Source of the DNA: Corbicula japonica | Lineage: Eukaryota > Mollusca > Bivalvia > Venerida > Cyrenidae | Assembly (NCBI GenBank): GCA_038501625.1 | Contig: JAZAYU010000172.1 | Span: 310,001 to 374,000, forward strand | Length of the DNA stretch: 64,000 nucleotides | Direction: 5' to 3' | Shown here: positions 11,031 through 22,055 of the stretch, in pieces | Layout of the letters: each line of letters starts with the position of its first letter | Numbering within the stretch: position 1 is the stretch's first letter | The notes under the pieces: generated by a model | What the model was told of the DNA's origin: nothing | What the model saw: only the letters and a program-made list of their open reading frames with translations | Database searches by the model: none | Position numbers and translations under genes: made by a program

Positions 11031-11468
11031 GTTATCAGTTATGTCCTTTGGAGGTCGTTGAGCACGATACTTATGTACTATGTTAATTGTTCTGCTTTTT
11101 AAATTTTGCTTTTGGCGTTGTCTGTGATATGCAGGATTATATTCTCAGATCCCCTGTCAAAAATCTATTCCATTTAGTTCCGCCTATTGTTTTCTCTTTA
11201 ACACATTCTTTTATCTAGGGATCATGCGCCACTGAACATGGAATAGTATTAATCTGAAAATACGGCATTGAAGGTTCCGTGTCCGCCGCCATATGTATAC
11301 CATCATTTAGAATGAATCAATATTGTAAGCTTTATTGGTGTAAATATTGAGTTGCGCTAAACGCTTTGCTAGGCGGCTGGGCAGTAATATGCATTTCCAT
11401 TTACTGTCCATGAACAGGCTCAATCAAACCGAGCCTGCAATATTTTCATATTTGTCATGTTCGGTGGT
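11031..11468 (+). mobile_element. Family C repeat copy
   Basis: Longer copy. It starts GTTATCAGTTATGTCCTTTG, with CGTTGAGCAC shortly after, and continues through TTGTCTGTGATATGCAGGAT, AGATCCCCTGTCA and GAAGGTTCCGTG. It ends with the hairpin-bearing terminus near AGGCTCAATCAAACCGAGCC. It is the reverse complement of 63440-64000 with internal deletions. No coding frame. Superfamily unknown. Confidence 0.7.
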
Positions 11469-11937
11469 ATTATTTCATTATACTCGTGGACATGCAGAGA
11501 CAGGAAAGCATTTACACCAATCAGACTTCTTTTTGGAAAATATTTAATTCCCATAAGACAGAATTTTCAACTAAGACAGGATCTTGTCGGCATTTACAAA
11601 AATAGTTTATTTCTCCATCCACAAGCATTACTTCGAAATTACTTAGAAAACAGCCTTCATTATGTCATACATCACAGCAAAATTATGATGCGTTTAATTA
11701 AAAGCATAATCTAAGATATTAACAGCCTAACTAACCGTTATTCTAAGACAGGAAAGTGCACAAGTGAGTGCAATTTTCCTTTTCTTTCCAATTACAATCA
11801 ATATAGACTCATCAAATATGCATGCTTATTCGTCTGAGATAACGTTGTACGGTTTGAAGTTAGTTTAATTACTTCCGAACAATTCTTATGGCTTTCTATT
11901 TAAGACGTTTGGTGAATTTCAGCTGTTTCAGTGTGTT
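11469..11937. other. Spacer between two Family C copies
   Basis: No supported gene; only short chance frames. It separates two same-orientation copies of one repeat. Confidence 0.45.
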
Positions 11938-12230
11938 TTTGTTAACACATTCTTTTATCTGGGTACCATACGCCGCTGAACATGGAAAGGTATTAATCTG
12001 AAAATACCGCGTTGAAGGTTCCGTGTTCACCGCCATATGCATACCATCGTTTGGAATGGATCAAAATTGTACTGTTTATTGAATATGTAAATATTGAGTT
12101 GCGCTCGATCGGGGGCTAGGAGGCTAGGCAGTAATTTGCATTTCCGTTACTGCCCATGTACAGGCTCAATCAAATCGAGCCTGCAATATTTTCATATTTG
12201 TCGTGTTTGGTGGCTTTCAAAGTTCCCTTT
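11938..12230 (+). mobile_element. Family C repeat, truncated copy
   Basis: Begins within the element (TTGTTAACACATTCTTTTAT) and runs through GAAGGTTCCGTGTTCACCGC and TGCATACCATCG to the terminus GGTGGCTTTCAAAGTTCCC. Same orientation as 11031-11468, with a different internal gap. Confidence 0.7.
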
Positions 12231-12613
12231 TCATAATTTTGATATATGTAAGTAAATGTTTAAATGGAAATTTTAAGGGCACTTATATACACATATATTT
12301 GATATCAAATACGTTTTTCTTCCTGCGAAAAGCTTTGCCAAAAAGTGAAATATGCATATCAGCATTAAACACATACAAACAAATCAAAATGATTCATCTA
12401 TAAACATTGTTGCTTTAATTAAGAAGCAGCTGATCAATCTCACGTTTTGCCAACAGAACTTATATTCTGTACTATGAGTACATTTTTGTTTTAAGATTCA
12501 TATATGTTTTATTCTAGAGCGTTAGGTCTAAACAACTTTGTGTATTTATTTGGTTTTATAATAGAATAATTTCAGTGTCTTAAATGTAAAGCTACTGTAT
12601 TTTTATTATCAAA
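12231..12613. other. Intergenic, nothing recognised
   Basis: AT-rich. A short stretch at about 12343-12360 (GTGAAATATGCATATCAG) matches the extreme 3' terminus of Family R and may be a tiny fragment of it. Confidence 0.4.
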
Positions 12614-13083
12614 TATACTTAAGGACTTTAAAAACGCACCCTTGGGATAAGTGTATATAAACATAGAAGACGCCTTTTATATCAAACATATTATATAGCT
12701 GTGTAAAGTACAACTCATTGCCGTCATTTTGATACCAAAATATTTAAAATTGGTTCATTGATAATAAAAATATCGCGTGTTCAAGACAGTAACCCTGAAA
12801 TCAAAATTAACAGTTTAGCCAATACAAGCGTTCGTTTTCAATGATATGCCTTTAATTGTAATGCAAGCTCTATAGGCGTGAAGTGTTACTTTTGATTTTA
12901 GGGTTACTGTCTTTAACTCGCAATATTTTTTGTATAAATAGACCAATCTTAAATATTTTACTATCAAACTGACGGCAATGAATTGTACTTTACAAAGGTA
13001 TGTGAAACATTTCATTTCAAAGGCCTTTTCCAAGTTAAAATACACTTATCCCAAGGGTGCGTTTTCAAAGTCCTTAAGTATAG
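12614..13083. mobile_element. 470-bp foldback element
   Basis: Starts TATACTTAAGGACTTT, followed by AACGCACCCTTGGGATAAG, and ends CTTATCCCAAGGGTGCG, then AAAGTCCTTAAGTATA. Inverted similarity continues inward (GACAGTAACCCTGAAATC against GATTTTAGGGTTACTGTC) almost to the centre, leaving a loop of about 75 bases. Arms are about 200 bases each with scattered differences. It has no coding capacity. It fits a foldback/MITE element, possibly with a TA target-site duplication. Confidence 0.75.
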
Positions 13084-14324
13084 TCTGTAATAAATCAATC
13101 ATGATTGGTCACATGCATGTACTATTACATTTATATAGTTTTATTGTAAAACTCTAGTGTATATATGTAATGTCAATGAGTCTTTAATAACATAATTGAA
13201 TTGAATTGAATACGTTTGAGGGACATTCGCATGTTGTTGTTTTTTTCAACTAAGATAAAATGTAGGACAATATTGCTAATTAGAAAATTATTTGATTATT
13301 TCACCACAAACACTACTTCGTCGAGATTTCATTTTTACAGACTCCAGAAAATTATATGGAGAAGTTAATTAAACACAATCAAAGGAAACTAAGACAATAA
13401 CAGCCTCGCTAAAAGTTATTTTAAGACCTGAACAAAGTGAATATTGTTGTCTATTATTTAAAATCAATACTTTTTCGTCTGTGATAAAGATTTCTATTGT
13501 TTGAAGTAAGCTTTTATAACATCCGAACAACTCATATATACGTTTGCACACTCAGTTCGAACGGAATAATGCTCTAATTACCATTACACATAGAGGAAAT
13601 TACCGTTTACGTCAGAAATCTAAAATCTATGTAAAGCATCTTCAATCGATACCAGGTAAAAAGTAATCTACAACATCTTGTGACAATTGTCAGGCATTGA
13701 AATTGTGAACATCTTGTGTAAGTATTTCTCCCCTCCTTTCATTTCTGCATTTGGTTTCAAAGTCAGAACCGTGCACACTTGCATTGTGAAATCACAAAGC
13801 ACAACAAGTGTTGAAATCAGAATAAATATCATCAAGAAAAGTATAACACAGGTGTGTTATATGTGGACGACATTTAAAAGAAATGAGATGTTGGGTGTAA
13901 GAGTTCATGCAGGTGATGGATTGTTTTTAAACAATGAAAGAATTAAGTGATAATATATTGTTGTTTTTTATTGGCAAAGGGTATTGAACGTTGAAAGATG
14001 TGCTTGTGTATTACATGTAGTTGTGGAACGCGTTGTATACAAGGGGATATGGTTTGAAATGAAATATACCGGAAATGGTATGGAATGGGGTTTATGATGA
14101 AATTTGTTTGCTGAACATTTACAAGTTTGCAATAAATGTAGTGAATGATTTGAAAACAAACGAATTGAACAGGTTTCTTTTTAAATATTATGAAACTAGC
14201 TAGAAAATAGTGGAAGAGATGGTTGCTATAGTAACATGAATTATGATGAAGAATTGCCAGAACTATATGTGTTGATATGTATTCATTTTAGGATACAAAA
14301 TAATTTTTCACATTTTAAGGATTT
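13084..14324. other. Intergenic, nothing recognised
   Basis: Contains an 87-codon chance frame (13687-13950, +) with no recognisable motif, and otherwise AT-rich sequence. No promoter or repeat identified. Confidence 0.5.
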
Positions 14325-14480
14325 ACTACACCCCTCCTTGCGCCTTTATCGATAAAAAAAGTATCAACATTTCAAAAACGGCAAAATGCCTTTCAATGAA
14401 ATTTTGCACAAATGAATGTTAATTTTGTTTAGTTTGATAATTTTCTTTTTAATCGATGGTCGAACAAGGAGGAGTGTAGT
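14325..14480. mobile_element. Short TIR MITE
   Basis: Terminal inverted repeats ACTACACCCCTCCTTG (14325-14340) and CAAGGAGGAGTGTAGT (14465-14480) differ at one position. The interior is AT-rich and non-coding, 156 bases in all. No related copy was seen in the window. Confidence 0.6.
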
Positions 14481-15990
14481 GGATCGTTAAGAGCTATCAA
14501 AATTTCATAAATGTAACTGATTTTTCATTATTGTCATTGTAGATTTTCATAAGTAGATACTCTATTGAGAGCTATGTAAGCCATTCCTCCTTGTAATATC
14601 GTTTTCCCGATAACAACAGCAGCTGAAGATAATGTTAGACCTTGCATTTTGTGGACAGTTACACCAACATTTAATTTTCATGAAGGAATTACCATTAAAC
14701 ATTATCTTAGCACTAACCACATCACAATGAATTTGCTCTATATAAACTCAACAGTACCTTTCAAAATTGTCCTACCACGTACATGGCGATTTCTTTAGTA
14801 CTTTCAGGATGAGAATCTATACTAACTTTCTATATTCAGACACAGTATCTTGATCCCGTAAACCAGGGGGCTGGGGGATGGTAGGGGATGGGGGTGAGTC
14901 ACACTGCAATACCACCTCAAACCAAATTATTCTGAACAACAGAAAAAGACCTACAAAAATGGTTATACAATCATTATTTACTTTATAGACACGAAATCAC
15001 CTTCTTCTTGTAAAACAGAAACCCACTAGAACCGTCAATTTCAACATCAGAAACATTTGTAAACAAAGAACCATCATATATAGGTCATATTCATGCGCCA
15101 AAATCAAGTGACAGGATCGCCAATATTCGTAAACAGAACACAAACTTCAATATCTGCCAAGAATAACTATCTAAACAACTGTCTGAACAATGTCTCTTAC
15201 TATATGTACACTCTTTCTATAACTGCTTACAACAATAAACTTTCAATTCGCATATATTTTAATTAAAAGAAAACACCAACTCATCGATCTTTTTATATAA
15301 TCTATATATATCTATACTCTATATATAGATCTATTTATATACTCAATTATAAATAGCTTGGGCAGGAACTTAACGTTAGCTAACGCTTAAAAGAAAACAC
15401 AAAACTCATCGATCTCTTTTATAACCTGGTAAACTATCTAGTAGATGTAGATAACAAAAACTTAACGCAAACAATCCTATATGACTATACCAACTCGCAC
15501 TACCTTATCATGTATACATGCTTTGCGTGCTGAACGCCATCTTGAAAAACCAGAGGGGTCAGTTCAAAGTTATCACGAGAAATCACAACAATCAATTATC
15601 TGACTAAACCTACATGGAATTGCATCTTGGTCATGTAAATATTTTGTTTATATATAAACATAAAACTTTTGGATACATAACCTACGACATAATTTAACAA
15701 TAAAAGTCCACAAAATCAAGCAACACAAAAAATACGTTGACATCTTCCCTCTTACTAATCGGATTTCATTGGGTAATACCGTACCGTTGTACATACAACA
15801 TGGTTCCCGTTCAGTAGTCAACGATCTATTTATAAAGCCGGGCCACATGGTACTCAACATTCGCTAAAAACCTCTATTTAAAGCCGGGCCAATTATTCCT
15901 TTGGGCCGGACTAGTTGTACATTAATAAAGATCATCAAGTAATAGTTACATAGTAATAAATATATTATGACCCATAATTCTTCCAGAGAA
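14481..15990. other. Intergenic with G4 motif and small direct repeats
   Basis: No supported gene. It contains a G-quadruplex candidate (14866-14895), a direct repeat AAAAGAAAACACCAACTCAT (about 15266 and, slightly changed, 15387), and a doubled AAAGCCGGGCCA block (about 15838 and 15881). Confidence 0.45.
14866..14895 (+). other. G-quadruplex candidate
   Basis: Four G-runs of length 5, 5, 4 and 5 separated by loops of 2, 6 and 2 bases, within strongly AT-rich surroundings. The layout meets the usual G4 rule (four runs of at least three G, loops up to seven). No gene is recognisable nearby. Confidence 0.7.
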
Positions 15991-16060
15991 ATGATATTGC
16001 CCATAATGGGGGCGAACTCGCACGACGCCAACGCATTTATGTAGCGAAGACGTTTAAACT
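15991..16060 (-). mobile_element. Family S SINE fragment
   Basis: On the minus strand the B-box-like GAGTTCGCCCCC is followed by GGGCAATATCATT, the same order as in the fuller copies at 10280, 33735 and 34236. The A-box part is not recognisable, so this is an old truncated copy. Confidence 0.45.
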
Positions 16061-17269
16061 GACTTACATCGTAACGAGAACAAAATATTAGACAAACTTA
16101 TTTTGAAAGACACCGCTTATAAATACAAGCGAGACATATTAAATATTGGTAATAACGCACTTCATGATTTAAGCGGGTTGTTTTCTATAGTACAATTCTA
16201 TTTTGTTAACAGAGGAAGAAATACATATGCGTTTCAATAATTGTGTATTCCATATTTAAAATAATACAATTTATTAAGTTTATCAAGAAAATCATACACG
16301 CAATTTAAATAAATAAAGCATGTGAACCGTAAAACAGGAAATACTATATATCACTTATATTGTATCACTTTAAAGAACGTAATATATGCACTTTTATGAA
16401 ATTAAAAAAAGCAAAATACTAGAAAACACGAGATGAGCACAGACGAGGGAGGAATCATGAAAACACATGTTTATAATAAGATTTATTTAAAAACCTTGAG
16501 CAAAAGATAAAACAGGATGTGTTAACCCCTTTTGACACGGCGGAACAGTGTGACAATTAGGTGATTTCAAACAATTTAATGATAATTTATTCGAATCGGA
16601 ACCAAATGTCAGTAATATATAAACATGATAAAACATCAACATTTATTTTTAAAAAAAAGTTTCATTAGAATCAAGATATTGTATGCGAAACAACATTATC
16701 AAAAAAGAAAAATTTAAAAAAAAATGTTATGCTTATATACTCATTATGATATATTTTATTTAATGAGAAACGATTGGAATTGTGTTTTATTAGTTAATCT
16801 ATGTTTTTTTTTCAGTTTGAAGTGCTCATGAACATAATCTTCGACAACAAGACCCGAGTTACTTCCCATCGAATAACAATTAATAAATCATTTTAAAACA
16901 CTTTTAAATTATTTTCATTTGAAAGGGAGGCAATTGAAAATGGTTGGAATTGTTAGCTTTGTTTATCGAGGACTACTTGTTTTATTTATGAATGTATTGT
17001 GATTTTACTGATCATAATTAATTTCTTTCTAACAAATGTGAACATGTTTTAGGACCACTGACTTCTTCCCGAAACCATAGTTATAACGCAAAGTATCATA
17101 AGTAAGTTGTTACTGAGTTTTTTTTCTATTGAATTCAGGAATGCAATTTGTTCAAAATTTTAATTTTGTTGTTTTCTTTTAATTTTGCGAAATTGCATGG
17201 CGGAAAGTGGATACTTCTTATATTAGCTGAGTACATTAGGAAGTTTAGTTCAAGTTTAGTTCAAGATTT
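16061..17269. other. Intergenic, nothing recognised
   Basis: Very AT-rich, with poly-A and poly-T runs. No supported feature. Confidence 0.5.
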
Positions 17270-17292
17270 AAAAGCGAAAAAAGAAGAGAGGA

Positions 17293-17295
<3 letters not shown>

Positions 17296-17352
<57 letters not shown>
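17296..17352. repeat. (GA)n microsatellite
   Basis: About 28 GA units. In sister copies the same position reads AAGAAGAGAGGGAGAGAGCA, so the run probably expanded from an element-borne GA-rich seed. Confidence 0.9.
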
Positions 17353-17353
<1 letters not shown>

Positions 17354-17630
17354 ATGTTTGATATAAGCATGTCAATTCAAAAAGAACGCCACAAACATCT
17401 AACGAAAAAGAGAACCTTTGGGGATTCCGCCTTGAAACGGTCAGTGACTAAACAAATAGCCACAGGGGTTTAAACCAGGTTCTAGGGTGCACCAACTTTA
17501 CACTTGCCCCAACAGGTTCTCATATTAACATACAAGTACAAGTTGTCTTAGTGAAATGACTCCAACTCACCCATCAGCTCGACAATGTTGCATGCAAAAG
17601 CACACAAACATATATAACAAAAGAAGCTAA

Positions 17631-18019
17631 CAGGGGCGTAGCCAGCTTTTTCAAGTTGTAGGCACATACAAGGGTTCCTAGTTGCGGTTGCCTCTTGATA
17701 AGGGGGTCTGGGGTGTAAAGCGCACCAAGAAGCAGTAAACAAGTGGAGATTAAATATAGCAAAATGCAAATAAAGCGTGACAACACAGAGAATTGGAACG
17801 CAGGCCTGCATTAACATCTGGCAAAGATTTTTAGTTATCATTTTCCCAAAAAGGCAACTCAAAGCCTAAGACATATTTGATTAGACAAAAAACGGCCTGA
17901 ACCCGCTACCATACCACCCCGTTCTGTTTTTATTATATTTTGGGGACTTTTGAAAATGTCATTTTCTTGTCCAACTTGTAGGCCCGGGCCTACATGGCCT
18001 AATAGTAGCTACGCCACTG
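17631..18019. mobile_element. 389-bp TIR element nested in Family R
   Basis: Ends CAGGGGCGTAGCCAGC and GTAGCTACGCCACTG are imperfect inverted repeats (CAGNGGCGTAGCNA). GCTAA flanks both sides (17626-17630 and 18020-18024). The uninterrupted sister copy at about 59805-59825 has one AGCTAATAGC at this place, which directly shows the insertion and a 5-base duplication. The termini resemble those of hAT-like elements. There is no transposase, so it is non-autonomous. Confidence 0.8.
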
Positions 18020-18182
18020 GCTAATAGCATTGCAAAGCCAAATGGGCGAGTACTCGATGATCTTACCGAGACCAGAGCCCCTGGAGTCAAATTAGCAAGA
18101 ACACGATGCCAGGGATAAAAGAAACAAATCGAGCCTTTAGGTTCTTTAAAGAAAAGATTTCCCCATAAGCAAGCATAAACTC

Positions 18183-18508
18183 TCAAACCCCTGCCACCGT
18201 CGTGCAAGCAAAAAGGTAAGCATAGTGATCAACTGTAGATGGGTTAATCACAAGGCCTGCAGAACGATGTAGAATATCATGTTGGTAACCTTACTTTTTG
18301 AATTTACAGATGGATTTTAAGAATAACCGGGGAAATTTAATATTGCCTTTTATTTTCTTAAGTTTATAAATTAAATCCCCATAAAAAACTGGCTGTGAAA
18401 TATCTTGTTGCAGTAGTGATTTTAAACTTCACTTGTACTTTTGAATTAAATCTGGGTATCGGCGATAAAACTTGCAAAGGTTTTACTTAATTTATGATAC
18501 AGATAAAG
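18183..18508 (-). pseudogene. Family R coding relic (C-terminal part)
   Basis: Minus-strand sequence collinear with the coding end of the longest copy (59972-60290). It keeps the equivalents of the LLQQ, FYGDLIYKL and INPSTVDHYAY regions and ends at an in-frame stop. Base changes and small indels break the frame. It is too short and degraded to function. Confidence 0.6.
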
Positions 18509-18510
18509 AA

Positions 18511-19189
18511 TTTTTCCTGCAAAATTTGACATTTGTAGACCAGAGAACCTGTTTTGAACCGCTAGTGGCAACATGCTTTACCACTATCTTTTTTAAGGCG
18601 GTAACCTCTCGAGTTCCTTTTTGTTAAAATTAATAACTGTCAGAGATTGATCAAATATTAAACTCATTTTCTCCTTTCCTCTCTACGACATGGCTGTGAC
18701 TTATCCTGTAATTCCTATTTCAATTGCACATTCTACCAACAAAAACAAGTTCGAGGCATGGAGAGAGCGTCACATGTTCGTTAGCAATTACAAGGCGCTG
18801 AACACGTGAGCTTCTGTACGGTCTTACCTAAGCACACATGGAAATATGTTCTTTATCAGTTTCAGGGAGAAGCATACCCAATTAACATAATTAACGCCCT
18901 GAGGGAACAGTATGTAATGTTTGCAAAACAAAAAATAACATAAAAACAACAAAAAACAACAACAATAATAACCACAACAGCTTAAAAAATTCAAATGTTC
19001 AACAAATTAAGGGCATTGACATTTTAATTTAAAAATAACATTTACAAGTGCATGTTAGATATGCTAATACCATAAAGACTTGGCCTATCAGTTTTACTTT
19101 TTGACTCGTATCATTTAAGTAATGAGTTTAAATTCATATTATATGTATATTTTGTCATTTAGTTAACAATAAAAGTGAAACCTGACAGG
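18511..19189. other. Intergenic, nothing recognised
   Basis: A diverged piece near 18540-18620 (GAACCTGTTTTGAACCG, TTAAGGCGGTAACC) recalls the Family R 3' region in the opposite orientation. Otherwise unremarkable. Confidence 0.4.
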
Positions 19190-19400
19190 AATAGCCACCT
19201 TTAAAAAACACAGCCTCTCCACACAGTGAAAAAGCTGAGAGGAAAAGAGAGCATATGTTTATAAAATGATCAATTTGAATGAGACATCAAACACAATTAA
19301 CAAAAAATAGAACCTGAGTGGTTACTGCCTAAATGGCTTGTAACCATCAAGCCCAAAATAATTTTCTACCGGAAATTTAAACCGGGAAAAGTTTGTACTA
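19190..19400 (-). mobile_element. Family R 3' fragment, diverged
   Basis: Landmarks in order: ATAGCCACCT, CACAGCCTCTCCACACAGTG, GAGGAAAAGAGAGCAT, CAATTAACAAAAAATAGAAC, GTGGTTACTGCCT, AATTTAAACC. The same layout as 42792-43018 but more diverged. Confidence 0.6.
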
Positions 19401-20149
19401 ACTTTATTAGACTGAATGAAGACACCGATCATAAAATACATCTATATTTAGTTTAAAGCTATAAACAAAAATTTCCTTTATAAATATGAACATATTACAG
19501 ATTCAGTTTTAAAGAGTCTATTCATTTTCATGGAAATTAATAAATTAAACAAAAACAACTACCTGCTCCTTCATCTTCGCATAAGTAAACATGACTTATA
19601 TTAAATAGATCCATCTCAAAATGTGTCTTTTTACTGATATAATACCACTCTATCACCCTAGATAAAAACACTGGTGTGCGGTTTGATATCAATGATAACA
19701 GAAGAATATAATAAAATCCCGTTAGGCGCGAATATAATAATCAATGAGAAGGGTCTAATTTAAAAGCCAGAAATATATCTTAAATTGAACGGTTTTGCTT
19801 CATATTCTGTAGTGTTTGCTTTTTTTAATCTTGAGCTTGTTATAATAATTATGTTGTTGACCAGAGATAGAAAAAATGTTAATATCAAAATTAAACAAAT
19901 CGTCAAAAGCTGTATTTAATATGTTATATTTCAAAGCTATAATTGCTAAAATAGCGTTATGTATAATGTTTCATTTTATAATGATTTCATTTGCTTTTAT
20001 CTTTGAAAGACAAGTATACATATATAGGCTATGTGATTTTATGAAAATCAGCATTTTATGACTATATTGTTTGTCAAAAGTTCAAGATGTAAAGAATATT
20101 ATTTTGACCCGTTTTATAATGATATTTATCAAATAAATTCATTTTGCAG
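19401..20149. other. Intergenic, nothing recognised
   Basis: AT-rich, no supported feature. Confidence 0.5.
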
Positions 20150-20876
20150 TTGTCACTTATGTCATTAAGCAATTATTTGACAGCTTATATCTATTGTTTG
20201 CCAATATTTTGACGCTATTAAAGAGAAAACCAGGACCGCGAACTAAAATAATTAATTGGTTTATTTGTACTTTGGGGATAAAATTGACTTTTTTTACTGG
20301 TGAACGACATAAAACAATCTACAAATAATTATGAATTTAAAGAGTAAAAAGAGCGCATAAACACCCGGATTAAGTCAACAACGTGCCTGGTGGAGTTACA
20401 TGTACTTAAAAATCAGCAGACAGAAACACAATCATTTGAATGTTCACCGTGTAGTTCACAGTTAGGCCTAATATGCGGGAACTAACATCTTAGGTTAAAA
20501 CATGACACTAAGGCAACCCCGGAAAAAACAGAAAGAAGAGCCCAAAGAAAAGATGACCGGGTTTCAGTATTGATTTTTGTTCAGTTCGATTAAATATATG
20601 AACATTTCTTCAAGCATACGAGTCCTGAAACTTGTATACTTTTATTTGATTATTTTAAAAAACTAATAAAAATGACAAAACAAAAGGAAAAAATAAATGT
20701 ATATGGAGTATGTGGTTCACAAACACAGACTAACTTGATGATGAAAGAACAGGACGGACACTCAAAATGTATTCGATATCTTCTATTAACGGTGATATTT
20801 TTCGAGTACTCGAGTACTCGATCAGAAAATCATTCAAGAACTCAAGTACCAATTTTATTACTCGTTTCCATCCCTA
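20150..20876. mobile_element. Degenerate hAT element, right part
   Basis: Collinear with 62320-63142: CTATTGTTTGCCAAT, AATTAATTGGTTTATTT, GGTGAACGACATAAAACAAT, a relic of the BED-finger exon (GGGAACTAAC, TAAAACATGACAC at about 20480-20510), and the right end with CGAGTACTCGAGTACTCG and ACTCGTTTCCATCCCTA. The left terminus is not recognisable and no target-site duplication is visible, so the copy is older or truncated. Confidence 0.65.
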
Positions 20877-21844
20877 CTTTTACTTACAAACCCAAAATAT
20901 TACAAAACGATTAAACAAAATAGGCAGTTCGTGATTTTCAGTTGTTATATTTCTCATTCTTTTGTTGGAGGTGCAGAAAGTAATTTCATTGATACATAAT
21001 ATATTGCAATCGAACCTTCCTTTTACAAGGACAGCGCAGTCGCCATATGTTTTCCATTGACAATGCACGGATAAAAAGATACCTTTATGATATTAGTATA
21101 AGGTTACAATTGTTACAATAATCTTCATTCAGCTTTATTCACAACTGAAATGGATCGACCTGGTTATCTTTCTCATCAAATGTCACAATGGTAATCAGAT
21201 TGTTATTTATTAGTAAAAGAGTTTATATATGAATAAACAAGGATGGGGAACTCGTTTCATGAATCATGAAGTCGTTATTGCGAAACTTATATATTTTAAT
21301 GCTGATTTACCGAAAAACAAAAAATCTATACTTTTGCAGGGATAGTCTCAATACTGACATTTAAACCACTTATTTATATTATCTGGTCTAATCATAGTGG
21401 TTGCTTTTAATGATGTACTACTGTATTTCACTACTGGTAGGACTTTCTTATTTATGTAGGTAAATTCACTAAGGACCTCTATATAACTATTGTAAAGATC
21501 GTTAAAAAACTACAATGATATTGCTATGTGTTTCGATGCAGCGCTTCAAGCAAGTATTTATTTGATTGCAATAAAAAAACCTGTTAAGAATTATGCAGTA
21601 AACCAGTTTGCTTGACATTGTTCTGCTTGTACACTTTCAAAAGACTGCGACCATATAGACACATTTAAAAATCTCCTCGTACTTCGATGTACTGTTTTAA
21701 GTACCCGTCACATAATCCACATAAAAACAACACAATATCGTCAACACAGTGCTTCAGCAATTGCCATTTCACTGCCTAAAATAGATCAAATGCGTCAGGT
21801 TCTTCAATTAAATGCTGTTTGTATTGCAAACAAATCATCTCAAT
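20877..21844. other. Intergenic upstream of first promoter candidate
   Basis: AT-rich. From about 21470 onward it shares short blocks (AAAAAAACCTGTTAAGAATTA; AGACTGCGACCATA) with 31440-31500, upstream of the paralogous candidate. This suggests that the duplication that produced the two candidates included more upstream sequence. Confidence 0.4.
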
Positions 21845-22055
21845 TGTTCGAATTATATGAAATGCAGAAACTCGTATTAAAAAGACTATCAGTATGGCAT
21901 TATTCGATCGCTTTTGTGGTAGTGAATTAGTTAATAGAATTTCCAATAAAGAGGAGCCTGGAAAGAGCTATATCAGAACGCGCGGTATAAATTCGCACGT
22001 TGTCCGATTCCGTTTATTAAACATAAAATACATGGATAGCTCTAGGTAAGAATCA
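21845..22055 (+). promoter_or_regulatory. Candidate TATA promoter and short first exon, copy 1
   Basis: TATAAAT at 21986-21992 lies 46 bases before ATG 22032. ATG GAT AGC TCT AG is followed by GTAAGA, a consensus 5' splice donor (exon end 22045). A paralogous segment at 31735-31975 keeps the GCGGTATAA block, the same TATA-to-ATG distance, the TACATGGATA start and the AAGGTA/AGGTAAG donor, together with upstream blocks such as CAATTGTTCGAATTAT and GCTTTTGTGGTAGTGAA. Conservation falls away just past the donor. A first coding exon of a small gene is the simplest reading. Downstream exons were not identified. Confidence 0.4.
22032..22045 (+). CDS. Putative 5' coding exon (MDSS..)
   Basis: Fourteen coding bases (ATG GAT AGC TCT AG) ending at a GTAAGA donor, so an intron in phase 2 is predicted. 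The only support is the paralogous copy at 31930 and the spacing from the TATA box. The product is unknown. It could also be a non-coding transcript start. Confidence 0.25.

Larger units (their letters stand above)
17270..18510 (-). mobile_element. Family R retroelement copy, interrupted
   Basis: Minus-strand element. Reading from its 5' side there is a fragment of the RT-type coding region (18183-18508), then a 3' untranslated region with the landmarks CTCGATGATCTTACCGAGAC, GTGTGCTTTTGCATGCAACA, GAACCTGTTGGGGCAAGTG and AACCTGGTTTAAACC. It ends in an expanded GA microsatellite (17296-17352) at the place where other copies have a short GA-rich block. A 389-base DNA transposon (17631-18019) is inserted in it. 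Collinear with 59450-60290. Confidence 0.75.

Noticed and set aside
13687..13950. 87-residue plus-strand frame
   Set aside because: No recognisable domain, signal or repeat relationship; the length is within chance expectation for this amount of sequence.
17548..17862. 104-residue minus-strand frame starting MSCLFGKMITKNL
   Set aside because: It spans the junction between a nested DNA transposon and a retroelement UTR, so it cannot be a conserved gene.
21000..21200. Second receptor or ion-channel exon near the first promoter candidate
   Set aside because: Looked for coding blocks with acceptor sites downstream and upstream of 22.0 kb; none had protein-like composition or motifs.
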